From assembly GCA_022414725.1 (NCBI GenBank), contig CM039467.1, forward strand, positions 15,214,091 to 15,278,090: a DNA stretch of 64,000 nt, read 5' to 3'. The stretch is from Microglena sp. YARC. Lineage: Eukaryota; Chlorophyta; Chlorophyceae; Chlamydomonadales; Chlamydomonadaceae. Positions 1-11,333 of the stretch are shown piece by piece. Position numbers and translations under genes: made by a program. Each line of letters starts with the position of its first letter. The stretch's first letter is position 1. The notes beneath the pieces were generated by a model that ran no database searches, had not been told where the DNA came from, and worked only from the letters and a program-made list of their open reading frames with translations.

Positions 1-239
1 AACCAGCATATAACGGTTCTCTATGGTTGTTGTGTAATGGTGGTGTGTGTGGTGTGTGTGTGTGTGTGTGTGTCTGTGTGTGTGTGTGGTCTGGTGGGGG
101 GGGGGGGCTGGGTCAGTAAAAGTTTAGATTTATTACTTACTATAATTATATATGGAAGGAAAAAAGCATAATTATGGTCAGTGGTGTAACAGCATTTAGG
201 TATATATGCGCTGATATCGGCTTAAATAATTTCTCACTT

Positions 240-1359
240 CTCATGAACACCTCGCCTGCGTAGCTTTCTGCTACTGCAGCGTGTACTCTGGCGTGGGTAC
301 GTTCAACACATATTCAGCGCTGAAATCAGCTCAAAATGAATCATTATTATAACCTGCATACCCCCCTATTGCTTCCATTTCTCACCTCTATAAACACCCT
401 CGCCTGCGTAGCTTTCTGCTACTGCAGCGTGTACTCTGGCGCGGGTACGTTCAACACATATTCAGCGCTGAAATCAGCTCAAATGAATTATTATCATAAC
501 CTGCATACTTCCATATTGCTTCCATTTCTCACCTCTATGAACACCCTCGCCTGCGTAGCTTTCTGCTACTGCAGCGTGTACTCTGGCGCGGGTACGTTCA
601 ACACATATTCAGCGCCAAAATCGGCTCAAAATGAATCATTATTATAACCTGCATACCCCCCTATTGCTTCCATTTCTCACCTCTATAAAAACCCTCGCCT
701 GCGTAGCTTTCTGCTGCCGCAGCAAATGCACATGTGTACGACAAGCACATATTCAGCGCTGAATTCGGCTAAAATGAATTTCTCACCTCTATAAGACCCC
801 TCGCCTGCGTAGCTTTCTGCTGCGGCAGCATGTACTTTAGTGCAGGTACGCTCAACACATATTCAGCGCTGAAATCGGCTCAAATGAATCATTATTATAA
901 CCCACATACTCCCCTACTGATTCCATTTCTCACCTTTATGAACACCCTCGCCTGCGTAGCTTTCTGCTGCCGCAGCAAATGCACGTGTGTACGACAAGCA
1001 CAGATTCAGCGCTGAATTCGGCTTAAATGAATTTCTCACCTCTGTGAAAACCCTCGCCTGCGTAGCTTTCTGCTGCGGCAGCATGTATGCCAGTGTGGGT
1101 ACGTCAAACACAGATTCAGCGCCGAAATCAGATGAAATCATCTGAAATGAATCATTATAATAACCTACATAACCCCCCTACTGATTCCATTTCTCACCTC
1201 TATGAACACCCTCGCCTGCGTAGCTTTCTGCTGTTGCAGCATGTATGCCAGTGTGGGTATGCCAAACACAGATTCAGCGCTGAAAACGGCTGAAATCATC
1301 TGAAATGAATCATTATTATAACCCACATACCGTACTACCCTATTGCTTCCATTTCTTAC
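240..1359 (-). repeat. Donor-edge tandem array of exon 1360-1593
   Basis: About eight imperfect copies, roughly 100-165 bp apart. Each contains the last ~70 bases of the exon (peptide like [15 protein letters not shown] on the minus strand), a donor resembling gtgagaaat/gtaagaaat, and the start of the intron. They lie only on the intron side of the true exon. Many copies keep the donor dinucleotide. Confidence 0.85.
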
Positions 1360-3095
1360 CTCAATGAACACCCTCGCCTGCGTAGATTTCTGCTGTCGCC
1401 AGCATGTATGGCCAGTGTGGGTACGCTCAAACACAGATTCAGTGCTGAGCAGGCCCAAGTCCCTCGCCCTCCAGCTCAGTAACCACTCCACTCCTCTCTT
1501 CTGCATTATGCCCATGACACTGCCCTGTGCTTGGATTAGATGGCCGTCCCCTTCGTCCGCACTCAGCACAGCAGCCTCCCCCTCGTATGTGAGCTGCAGC
1601 ATAGAAGAAGAAGACAAATTGTTACAAGGTTCTATATGTCTCCCCTCCCCCCCCCCCCCTCTCTCCCCTCTACCCCCCCCCTTCCACTAAGCACACAGCA
1701 TCTCTCCCTCAGACCCGCAGCATGAAGAATCCCAAGCCCAGGGAGGTCCGAACACGACGCTGGGTCCTGAATGAAGGAACCAAGGTCCGGGTTCATAGGT
1801 ATAGCCAGACTGCCGGTGGTGGCACCACCAGGAGCAGACGCTCTCCCTTCTACCTAATGCCCCCCCCCCCACCCCCCCCCCCCCCCCCCGCCCCCCCTCC
1901 ACTAAGCACAGCAACCTCTCCCTCGGACCTGCAGCATGGAAGATCCCGAGCCTAGGGAGTCCGAACACGACGCTGGGTCCTGAACGAAGGAACCAAGGTC
2001 CTGGTCATAGCTATAGCCAGACTGCTGTTGATGCCCCCCCCCCTCCACCCACCCACCCCTCCACACCACCCTCCCTCCCTCCTACCCACTTCCCTTCTCC
2101 CTCTCCCCCTCGGACCTGCAGCATGGAGAATCCCGAGCCTAGGGAGTCCGAACACGAGGCTGGGTCCTGAACAAAGGAACCAAGGTCCGGGTCATAGCTA
2201 TAGCCAGACTGTCGGTGGTGCACCACCAGGAGCAGACGCTCTTTAATTCGTTTGTACAGGTCTGGGAAGGCCCACACATCTGCTTGCAGTTGGTAGACTT
2301 GCTCGTCCGAGATGTGAAGTATGAGCGTGAGCTTTTCCACAGCCTCGTGTCCACCGATGCAGTGCAAGCTTTCCACCATGCGGTGGATCACTCGAGATCC
2401 GTAACACATATTCTGCTTGGTTCCGCTGCTGCCAGCCACAGGCGCTCCTAGGGGCATCTGCAGGTATGTGTGGTGGTGGTATGAGTGAGTCTGTGTGGGT
2501 GTGTATGTGTACACGTATGTGTGTGTGTGGATGTGTATATGTGTGTGTGTGGATGTGTATATGTGTGTGTGTGAATGTGTACATGTGTGTGTGCATACAT
2601 GTTATGCTTGGTACCGTTGCTCCCGGCCACAGGCGCTCCGAGGGGCATCTGCAGGTGTGTGGTGGTGGTGTGAGAGTGTATGTGGGGGGGTGGCGGGGGG
2701 TGGTGTGAGTGAGTGAGTGAGTGTGTGGTGGTGTGTATGTGTACACATGTGTGTGTGTGCGTATATGCTCAGCTTGGTCCCGGTGCTGCCGACCACAGGC
2801 GCTCCGAGGGGCATCTGCAGGTGTGTGGTGGTGGTGTGAGAGTGCATGTGTGGGGGTGGCGGGGGTGGTGTGAGTGAGTGAGTGAGTATGTGGTGGTGTG
2901 TATGTGTACACATGTGTGTGTGTGCGTATATGCTCAGCTTGGTCCCGGTGCTGCCGACCACAGGCGCTCCGGGGGGCATCTGCAGGTGTGTGTGGTGGTG
3001 GTGTGATTGAGTGAGTGAGTGAGTGAGTGTGCTTTGAGCATGTGCGTGGGTGTGTGCTTTTAACATACGCATGTGCATGTGCATTTGCGTGCATG

Positions 3096-3139
<44 letters not shown>

Positions 3140-3169
3140 TTTAGCATGTGCATGTGCGTGAGCATTAGC

Positions 3170-3209
<40 letters not shown>

Positions 3210-6200
3210 GCATTTGGCATGTGTATGTGTGTGTGCATTTGCGTGCGCGCAAGTGTGTGTGTGTGTGTGTGTGTGTGATTTGAGCATTTGCATGCGAGTG
3301 TGCTTTTGTGTGCACGCATGTGTGTGTATGTGTACCTGTGTGTGTATGTGTGCGTGTGCGTGTATGTGCATGTATGTGTGCGTGTGCTTGCGTGTGCATG
3401 TATGTGTATGTGTGCATGCATGTGTATGTGTGAGTGTGTACACTTACATTGTACCGGCTACTCATTGCACTCATTACATGGGTCTGTGTTAAGTACTGGA
3501 GCGTGTGTTTTGTGTACGCGTGCGTGTGTTTGTGTGTTTGTGTTTGTGTATGTTATGTTTGTGTGTGCGTTTGTGTGTTTGTGTTTGTGTATGTTATGTT
3601 TGTGTGTGTTGTGTTTGTGTGTTGTGTGCCTATGTGTTGTGCTTGTGTGTTTGTGTGTTGTGTTTGTGTGTGTTTGTGTGTGTTGTGTTTGTGTGTGTTT
3701 GTGTGTTGTGTTTGTGTGTGTTTGTGTGTGTTGCGTTTGTGTGAGTTTGTGTGTTGTGTTTGTGTGTGTTGTGTTTGTGTGTGTGTATATGTGTGTGTGT
3801 ACACATTATGCGGGCTGCTCATTTCAATCATCATCCACGGGTCGGTGTTAGGTGCTGGTGTGTGTTAGTATGCATGTGTTTGTGTATTTGTGTGTTAGTG
3901 TGTTTGTGTGTGTGTTGTGGTTGTTTGTGTTGTGATTGCATGTGTGTTTATGTGGTGTGTGTGTATGTGTGTGTTGTGATTGCATGTGTGTCTATGTGGT
4001 GTGTGTGTATGTGTGTGTGTGTTTACACTTACATTATGGGGGCTGCTCATTGCAATCATCATCCAGGGGTCCGATGTCCAGAGGTCTTGAAGCTCCCCAC
4101 TTGGCATTTTCACGCAGTCCTCGTCTGCATGGATCTGAACCGCAAAAGCTCCCATCTTTAGCTTCAGCATCACCTGGCTGCTATAAACTGCATAGATATC
4201 TGAATCCAACCAACTGCGATGGGACGTGAGGGGTTACACGAGGTTAGACTGGGTTTGGTTCGGCAGGTCACTCCACATCCCAACTCTTTCCTGGGGGTGA
4301 GGGTGGGGGTGGGGGGAGGGCTGGCATCACCTGACTGCTATACACTGCATAGATATCTGAATCCAACCAACTGCGATGGGACGTGAGGGGTTGGGAGGGG
4401 TTGGAAAGGGTATGGTTTGGCTTCGTTTGGTTTTGTTCATTTCCAGCGACAGCCTGGCCGCTATACACTGCATAGATATCTGAATCCAACCAACTGCGAT
4501 GGGATGTGAGGGGTTGGGAGGGGTTGGAAAGGGTATGGTTTGGCTTCGTTTGGTTTTGTTCATTTCCAGCTACAGCCTGGCCGCTATACACTGCGTAGAT
4601 ATCTGAATCCAACCAACTGCGATGGGACGTGAGGGGTTAGAAGGGGATTGGTTCGGCAGTTTACTCCACATCCCAGCTCTTTCCTGGGGGTGGGGGTGGG
4701 GTGGGGGTGGGGGAGGGGAAAGGGGTTAGGTTAGACTGGATTGGGATGGATTTTTTTTGGCTGTTAACTCCGCATCGCACTTATGGTGACTTTCCCCAGC
4801 TATGGCGTACGGGAGGGTCCCCTTAACACCACACCCCCACAGGCGCCGGTCCGCCCACTTCCCAATGCAGCTTCCTACTGCTCTGCATGCCACCCTCGCC
4901 CTTGCACCCTCCACCCTCCTCAGCCACTTCCCACCACCCTCCACCCACCCTCTGCCCTCCACCCTCCACCCTCCTCCGCCCCTCCCCACCCACCCTCACC
5001 CACCCTCTGGCCCTCCACCCTCCTCCGCCCCTCCCCACCCACCCTCCACCCACCCTCTGCCCTCCACCCTCCTCCGCCCCTCCCCACCCACCTTGGCTTG
5101 GCAGGTTCAACATCCACCTCCGCAGCCGCCCACCGTCTGCCCTCCACCTTCCTCCCTCCCCCGCCACTCCCCACCAGGGTACTTCAAATTGCCAAATTGG
5201 CCAGCGCTTTAGTGCACTTGAAAAGAAAAAAACTGCGCTTTGTAGTGCAAAAAGCGCAGAAATTGCTTGCTGGGTCCACAGGGAGTTGCAAAAAACTGCG
5301 CTTAGAGCGCAGAGGGGGTCAAAAAGTCAGCGCCCAATAGCGCAAAAGCGCGCGCTTTGAATTCCCCTGATCCCCACCTACCTTGCACCCTCCACCTTCC
5401 ACCCTCATCGGCCCTCCTTCACCCTCCACCCTCCTCCGCCCCTCCCCACCCACCTTGGCTTTACTGGTTCATCATCCACCTCCGCAGCCGCCCACAGGCG
5501 CCGGTCCGCCCACTCCCCATTGCAAGATCCTATCAAACCGTGCAGGTTGGATTCGCTCTGAAGCAGTACCTTCTTTGTAATGTACAACAGACTAGTCAGC
5601 TCCTTCTTCTGTGCCACCATGGGCATTGCTTTGAGCTTAATCAACCTAGCCTCCAGGGCAGACTTGCAGTAGTCGTGGGCTGAGACGGAGGGGGGGAGGG
5701 AAAGTTAGCCCCCACGTAAGTTACCCCCAACACACACACAAGTTTGGGGGAATTTAGGGGTTCAGGGTTTAGGGTTTAGTGGTAAGTGGTTCTCGGGTTT
5801 AGAGTCTAGGGTCTAGATGGGTTTAGGGTTTAGGGTTTAGGGTTTGGGTAAATGGGGGCTAACTTAAGTGGGGGCTAACTTCCTCCTACCTGAGGCGGGT
5901 GCAGCGGAGGCTGAAGTGCCGTTGGACAATGTGGCCAATGAAGGCGGAGCAGTCATGCGGTCGCCGTGCTCATCCACCGCAATCACAGCAGCTCTCTGCC
6001 CCACAGGGGTGGGGGGTCCTTTAGCCTGGAGCTGCTTGCTATTGCGGCTGCTGCGGGGAGCCGAATCCGGGGGGGGCGTTGGCGTCAGGAGGGCTGTAGG
6101 CGTCAGGGGGGCGAGTTTCTGGGGGAGTTTCTGAGGGACAAGGAGCTTCTGCGGGGGGGGCATGCTGGAGGGCGTTGGGGCAGGCTTGGTAGTCTGCCGC

Positions 6201-9200
6201 GAAATGAGACGGGTCATGCGATTGAAGAGGCTGGTCTGTTTGGGAAGAGGGGCTAACTGCTTTTGAGCGGTGCCTGAGTCACTTGCACGGACCTGCCGTG
6301 CCATACGACCGCCCACGGCGGCGCCGTTGCGCTGGTTGGCGGCAACGGAGTTGGAGACGTATGCGTCGAGCAGAGCGTCCTCGTGCTGGGGAGGGAGCTG
6401 GATGGTGTGGGGACTGACAGCACTATCGGGGGAGGTTTGGCTGCGCAGGGAGGACGCAAGGGTTGGGTTGGGTTGGGTTGGGTTGGTTTGGGTTCAGTTG
6501 GTTTGGTTTGGTTTGGTTTGGTTTGGTTTGGTTTGGTTTGGTTTGGTTTGGTTTGGGCTGGTCACAGTGGAATCAGGGAAAGAGTTCCTGGGGTAAGGTT
6601 TGTTAATTGTATCGTTCGATACCTCACTCATGAATGATTTGGACAAATTTCACAATGAATCACACATCCTCACCACATGCCCCGCCCACCCCACGCACTG
6701 GCCTGGGAGGGTGATCCCTGCCCTGCCCCATCCCACCCCCTCCGCCCCATCCTCTATCTCCATCTTCGACTCACCTTGGGGTACTCTTTTCCCCCACTCC
6801 CCCCATCCTACACACACCACCACACACACACACACCACTACCGCCCCCACCCCACCCTCCCAACTCCCCACCCCCGCGCCCTCCACCCCAACCCTCACCC
6901 CCCAACCCCACCCGAGGATCTCACCCTGGGAACTCTTTTCCTGATTCCACTGTGACCAGCGCCCTTGGGGCAGCCATCCCATTAGCTGCTCTCTTGGTGC
7001 CTGTAGCACTCATCAGTGCACCAGCAATGCTTGATTGAGGCTCTTGGCGGTACGGTACAGGGGTCGGGCGGAGGGTGCTGAACGTGGGGGCACTGCTGCG
7101 GACCAGAGAGGCAGCTGGCGGCAACGCTGACCTGGCAGTTGCGTCCCCGCCCAGTCTGTCGAGCAAGTCCTGGGCAACCAAGGGCGGTAGGTATATTATA
7201 AACAAAATACATTGAACAAACAGGGGTTGAGCGGAGGGGGGTGAATGTGCGTGTGGCACTGCTGCGAACCCGAGAGACAGCTGGCGGCGCCGCTGAGCTG
7301 GCCGTTGCGTCCCCGCCTAGTCTGCCGAGCAAGTCCTTGACAACCAGGGGGGGGGGAGGGGGGTGGGGGGGCATATCGGAAAACAAATACATTGCACAAA
7401 CAGGGGTTGAGCGGAAGGGGTGACTGTACTTGTGGCACTGCTGCGGACCGAGAGACAGCTGGCGGCGCCGCTTAGCTGGAAGTTGCGTTCCCACCTAGTC
7501 TGCCGAGCAAGTCCTGGACAACCAGGGGGGGGGGGGGGGGGGGGGGGCATATCAGAAACAAAATACATTGCACAAACAGGGGTTGAGCGGAAGGGGGTGA
7601 CTGTACTTGTGGCACTGCTGCGGACCAGAGAGGCAGCTGGTGGCGCCGGTGAGCTGGCAGTTGCATCCCCACCTAGTGTGTCGAGCAAGTCCTAGACAAC
7701 CAAGGGGGGGAGGGTATATCATAAACAAAATACATTGCACAAACAGGGGTTGAGCGGAGGGGGTGACTGTACTTGTGGCACTGCTGCGGACCAGAGAGGC
7801 AGCTGGCGGCAACGCTGAGCTGGCAGTTGCATCCCCGCCTAGTCTGTCGAGCAAGTCCTGGACAACCAAGGGGGGGAGGGCATATCGGAAACAAAAAACA
7901 TTGCACAAGCAGGGGTTGAGCGGAGGGGGAAGACTGCACCAGTGGCGCTGCTGCGGCCGAGGCCTATACATACAGCTGGCGGTGCCGGTGCACTAACAGT
8001 TGCGTCCTCGCCTAGTCTGTTGAGCAAGTCTTGGGCAAGCAGGGGGGACCTTCATGTGATACTAACCTGGTAATCCAGAAGCTGGTTGACAAGGGTAATG
8101 CAAGTGTTCTGTTTCGCCAGGAATTGACTTCAAAATCTCCCTCAGCAGTAGGGGTGTGCAGAAGCCATAAACATAAATATGCATACAAAAATAAAAATAA
8201 AATGTGTACAAAAATACTCACACACAAAAAATGAATGGAATCAAGGAACCTTCATGTGATACTAACCTGGTAAGCCATCAGCTCGTTAACAAGGGCAATG
8301 CAATTGTTCTGTTTTGTCAGGAATGGCTTCATGTTCTGCCTCAGCATGAGGGTATGCAGAAGCCATACAAAATAAAAATAAAATATGTGTACAAAAAGTA
8401 AATATAAATAAAAATGAAACCAAGGAACCCTCATGCAAGCCCAATCTGGTAATCCCAAAGCTCGTTGTCAAGGGCAATGCAACTGTTCTGTTCCGCACGG
8501 AATGGCTACACATTCTACCTAAGCATTAGGGGTATGAAAAAGGTACAACAACAACAACAAAAAAGTAAAAAAAAAAAAAGGAACCCTCATGCAAGACCAA
8601 CCTGGTATGCCATCAGCGCGTTGACAAGGGCAATGCAATTGTTCTGTTCCGTGAGGAATGGCTTCGCGTTCTCCCTCAATATAAGGGTCTGCAAAAGCCA
8701 TGCAAATAAAAATAAAAACAAAATATGTGCACGAAAAAGAAATGAACTCAAGAAACCCTCATGCCAGACTAACCTGGTAAGCCATCAGCTCGTTGATAAG
8801 GTCAATGCAATTGTTCTGTTCCGTGAGGAAAGGCTTCACGTTCTCTCTCAGCATCAGGGGTATGCAGAAGCCGAGTGAGTCCATATGGTTGGGGGTATCA
8901 CAGGTTCGCTTGCTGAGGAGCACTGCAATGCCAATCTGCACGGCCAACCTCCTACGAGCGGCGTACATGCGCACCCTCCACCTGGCGACGGTAATGGGGC
9001 CTGTGGATGTGGGGTGGATGTGGGTGGATATGGGGTGGAAGTGGGGTGGATGGTGCACGGCCAACCTCCTACGAGCGGCGTACATGCGCACTCTCCACCT
9101 GGCGACAGTAATGGGGCCTGTGGATGTGGGGTGGATGTGGGTGGATATGGGGTGGAAGTGGGGTGCACACACACAGTCCAGTCGGCTCACCTTGACCTTT

Positions 9201-9644
9201 GGCTTAGTTGATTCTGCCATATTGTTTCACATTGCTTGGCTATGCAGAGAGCTTTCCATTAACCCCCACACACACTACCACCACCACCACACACATACTC
9301 CAGTCGGCTCACCTTGACCATTGGTTTTGTTGATCCTGCCATATTGTTTCACATTGCTTGGCTATGCAGAGAGCTTTCCATTAACCCCCCACACACCACC
9401 ACCACCACACACATACTCCAGTCGGCTCACCTTGACCATTTGTTTTGTTGATCCTGCCATATTGTTTCACATTGCTTGGCTATGCAGAGAGCTTTCCATT
9501 AACCCCCACACACACCACCACCACCACCACACACATACTCCAGTCGGCTCACCTTGACCATTTGTTTTGTTGATCCTGCCATATTGTTTCACATCACTTG
9601 GCGGTGGCCGATCGTCGTCTTTCTTCAACTTATGGATAATAGCA
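1360..9644 (-). CDS. Multi-exon gene of unknown family (main body, 3' end outside window)
   Basis: I do not recognise the protein. Exons read on the minus strand, 5' to 3': 9553-9644, about 8774-8990, 6925-7169, 5890-6440, 5539-5679, 4033-4213, 2116-2457 and 1360-1593. All have AG/GT borders. Phases agree for 8774>6925>5890>5539 and for 4033>2116>1360; the joins 9553>8990 and 5539>4213 do not agree in phase, so a small exon is probably missed at each or a border is off. The exon near 8774 is basic at its start (RMYAARRR) and then helical (LINELMAYQ). Exon 5890-6440 is a Pro/Ser/Thr/Gln-rich linker. Exon 5539-5679 is Lys/Leu-rich and helical. The last three encode a compact soluble-looking region ([40 protein letters not shown]). 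No transmembrane segment or catalytic motif is evident. A very faint likeness to the concanavalin-like region of BEACH proteins was noticed but is not claimed. Exon reality is strong; identity is unknown. Confidence 0.72.
1690..2115 (-). repeat. Donor-edge copies of exon 2116-2457
   Basis: Two degenerate copies, near 1712-1830 and 1926-2020, of the exon end (minus-strand peptide like SGYSYD...SFVQDP...SMLQ followed by gtccgag), separated by C-rich homopolymer spacers. Confidence 0.8.
2458..4032 (-). repeat. Acceptor-edge and donor-edge copies plus (GT)n microsatellite in one intron
   Basis: On the minus strand the intron between exons 4033-4213 and 2116-2457 begins with two copies of the donor edge (near 3813-3860 and 3440-3490; peptide like MIAMSSPHN then gta/gtg), continues through about 1 kb of GTGTGC/GTGTGTTT-type microsatellite on the plus strand, and ends with three copies of the acceptor edge (near 2600-2660, 2775-2820, 2940-2990; ctgcag then [14 protein letters not shown]). 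A very long His/Thr-rich open frame here is a by-product of the microsatellite. Confidence 0.82.
4214..4740 (-). repeat. Acceptor-edge copies of exon 4033-4213
   Basis: Three copies (centred about 4350, 4475 and 4595) of the exon start (minus-strand peptide like [13 protein letters not shown]) preceded by the acceptor cccatcgcag and by CCAAACC-type sense-strand spacer. The second and third copies are nearly identical over 120 bp. Confidence 0.82.
4770..4855 (+). mobile_element. Dispersed SINE-like repeat, family GTACGGGAGGGTCCCC
   Basis: Contains CTTTCCCCAGCTATGGCG, then GTACGGGAGGGTCCCC and a CACCAC...CCACAGG tail. It shares this block with copies near 24395-24440, 35565-35655, 36655-36725 and 60665-60745. 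Confidence 0.55.
4880..5174. repeat. CCCACCCTC-rich minisatellite
   Basis: Tandem C-rich units (CTCCGCCCCTCCCCACCC) are repeated many times in the intron of the unknown gene. A shorter related stretch lies at 5380-5465. All three frames stay open, so the ORFs here are not evidence of coding. Confidence 0.75.
5175..5369 (+). mobile_element. hAT-like MITE, copy 1
   Basis: Starts CAGGGTACT and ends with a decayed terminus (cccctg). The interior has GCGC-rich blocks (CAAATTGGCCAGCGCTTTAG...CTGCGC...AGCGCAGAGGGGGTC). Flanking octamers ctccccac / atccccac are near-identical, consistent with an 8-bp target duplication. It sits in an intron of the unknown gene. Confidence 0.8.
5740..5860 (-). repeat. 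Interstitial TTTAGGG-type telomere repeats
   Basis: Several GGTTTAGGGTTTAGGG runs, in the CCCTAAACCC orientation relative to the surrounding minus-strand gene. They lie in an intron and are not a chromosome end. Confidence 0.8.
6441..6924 (-). repeat. GGTTTGG array and donor-edge copies of exon 6925-7169
   Basis: Holds (GGTTTGGTTT)n at 6460-6560 (CCAAACC in the sense strand) and two decayed copies of the exon end, near 6560-6600 and 6770-6800 (minus-strand [13 protein letters not shown] followed by ggtaag/ggtgag). The rest is C-rich simple sequence. Confidence 0.75.
7170..8036 (-). repeat. Acceptor-edge tandem array of exon 6925-7169
   Basis: Five copies, about 155-180 bp apart, of the exon start (minus-strand [11 protein letters not shown]...[12 protein letters not shown]) with a preceding ...cag acceptor. 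They are separated by G-run spacers (C runs in the sense strand) and a conserved ACAAAATACATTGCACAAAC block. Confidence 0.88.
8037..8773 (-). repeat. Donor-edge tandem array of exon ~8774-8990
   Basis: Four copies (exon-edge borders near 8064, 8269, 8447, 8601), 155-205 bp apart. Each carries the exon end (minus-strand [22 protein letters not shown]), a CAG|gttag donor and an A/T-rich intron start ending in (AAAT)n. Confidence 0.88.
9045..9180 (-). repeat. Acceptor-edge copy of exon ~8774-8990
   Basis: A second, nearly identical ~115-bp copy of the exon start (minus-strand [19 protein letters not shown]) with its upstream GGGGTGGATGTGGGTGGA spacer. The true exon start is at about 8940-8990. 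Confidence 0.85.
9181..9552 (-). repeat. Donor-edge tandem array of exon 9553-9644
   Basis: Three copies with exon borders at about 9191, 9313 and 9431 (true border 9553), so the period is ~120 bp. Each carries the minus-strand exon end ([15 protein letters not shown]), donor gtgagcc and a CACACACCACCACC spacer. Confidence 0.88.
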
Positions 9645-9879
9645 CTACAAGGGCAGACAGCAGTACGCGTGTGTGTTTGAGTGTGTGTGTGTGTGCATGT
9701 GTCTGCATGGATGTGGATGTGCATGGGTGTAAGTGTGTGTTGGGGGGGGGGGGAGGCATGCTGTGGACAGGGGGGGAATTATAGAGTGCAGAGGGGGGAG
9801 GGGGGGGGGCTTGGTGTTGAACATGTTCCGGGTGGAGTTTGGAGCGAAGTGTGGAGGGTGGAGTGGTGCAGTTGTAATG

Positions 9880-10200
9880 GTGAGTGTGTCTGTACGTACA
9901 GTTCCTTAACAGCTGAGTTGCTCCTGTGCCACAGTGTGCTGCACGACTCTATCTTGAGTGGGTGGGTGGGGGGGTAAGTGGGGTGAGGTGGGGGGGGTGG
10001 GGGTGGGGGGGGGGGGAGGGGGGGGGGAGGGGAGGGGGGCATGTGGGGTGCATGTGGGTGGGTGGGTGGTTGTGCGTGTGGGTGGTTGTGCGTGTGAGGT
10101 AGAGTGTGGACGCTGTGTTATCCATTCACACATACATGGGTAATGTGTTCTAAAATGCTCAAGATGGAGTCATGTAGCGCACAGTGGCACAGGAGCACAC
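9880..10200. repeat. Inverted duplication of a short exon-like block
   Basis: The block at about 9905-9955 (minus strand: ATAGAGTCGTGCAGC...TGGCACAGGAGCAAC) recurs as a plus-strand copy at about 10156-10198 (AAGATGGAGTCATG...TGGCACAGGAGCAC). Between them is GGGTGG-rich simple sequence. The minus-strand copy could be an exon (LWHRSNSAVKELY) of the unknown gene, but its phase could not be fixed. Confidence 0.6.
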
Positions 10201-10640
10201 GCACCCACACAGGCACACATATGCACGCACTTACACCCACACACGCGCACATGCACGCACACATGCATGCCTTACCCCCCCTTCCCCCCACCGTCCGCAC
10301 ACGCACACACACACCATCCTTGTCACGTACAATCACTTCAACTCCCACACCTGCTCGTCTACCCACTCCTCCCAGACTCAAAGCACTTCAACCTTACACT
10401 CCCACCTTGCTCTGACTATTCTCGTCTCACCCACATCAACCACTCCTAATCCCACGGACTCCAACCTCCTCACCCACTTCAACCACTCCTTATCCCGCGT
10501 ACTCTAACCTCCTCACCCACTTCAGCCACTCATAATCTCACGGACTCCAACCTCCTCACCCACCCACACCAGCAACTCCCTGTCCAAGAGCAAGCCACCA
10601 TCCTATTTAGGTGCTGCAATCCAAGCCATCCCATGACTTA
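10200..10640. other. Non-coding, simple repeats
   Basis: A CACACA/GCACAC microsatellite (10200-10315) is followed by degenerate ~45-bp units (CACTTCAACC...ATCCCACGGACTCCAACCTCCTCACC) up to about 10570. I see no coding evidence. Confidence 0.6.
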
Positions 10641-10641
10641 C

Positions 10642-11333
10642 CGTTGGTCCGTCGCGAGGGCAAATGAATCAGGAGCTACATAAACCTTTGTCTGTCTCCC
10701 CTTGCCCTGAGAATGCAACACGAGCAGCGAGTCAGATGATAGGACGAGTAAGCACGTAGAAGTAGTTCCCAAGCAAGAGGCAGTTCAACTTGACGTAAGC
10801 CGCATGCATCCAGTCTTTGTTTAGCTTGACGTCTTTGCCGTTCTACAGGCTATGTATGGAAAAGATCGCGATGGCAGTAACCTTGCCGTGCGTTGGCCGT
10901 GCGTTTTTTTGTACACATTGGTCATTCGCTACATGGCTCCAGCCTGAGGGCTGCTCGCCAGATTTGTAGTTCAACAGCGTTCTTAGAGCACACAGGGCAA
11001 CGCCAAGCAAGTGTATGCCAGCCGTTGCACGCGTCAGACTGAGTCAGTTGGGTTCCACCGCGACAACATGTCAAGGGAGTGCGCGCAACTGTAAGTGGAA
11101 CTTACATTCAGCTCCAGGAACCTAAAGGACTTCCCATAGAGCACCGGATCCCTGTCCGGGCCGCATTGGACGTCGAGCCGAATGGCCTTGGCAGACCGCC
11201 AACTGGCCATGTAGTCATATGGGTCAGCCTCAATAAAAGTCGAGTGAAAGTTGCCCATCTTATCTAAAGAAACAGCGAAATCTACATGCCAGGGGAAGTT
11301 CAGACCGTAAATGCTAGATTGCGAGTATTTTTT
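10642..11333 (-). CDS. Three further minus-strand coding exons, probably 5' part of the same unknown gene
   Basis: Exons 11106-11333 (76 codons), 10756-10842 (29 codons) and 10642-10706 (65 bases) follow each other in consistent phase. The borders are a ctccag acceptor, a gtaagt donor, a tgtag acceptor, a gtgctt donor (weak), a ctcag acceptor and a gtaagt donor. The peptides read as ordinary globular protein: NFPWHVDFAVSLDKMGNF, VLYGKSFRFLELN, then DWMHAAYVKLNCLLLGNYFY, then KVYVAPDSFALATDQR. I do not recognise the family. Position and strand suggest they precede the exons at 9.6 kb and below, but the connecting exon near 9.9 kb could not be phased, so they may be a separate gene. No convincing start codon was fixed; it may lie between 11.4 and 12.4 kb, which would make a divergent promoter with the oxygenase gene. 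Confidence 0.55.

Noticed and set aside
2011..2514. BEACH/neurobeachin-like identity for the unknown gene
   Set aside because: Only a vague resemblance around LHCIGG; no BEACH or WD motifs seen in the window.
2243..3474. Long His/Thr-rich open frames (up to 392 codons) on the minus strand
   Set aside because: They are produced by the (GT/AC)n microsatellite; open in several frames, and they run through a true exon in a wrong frame.
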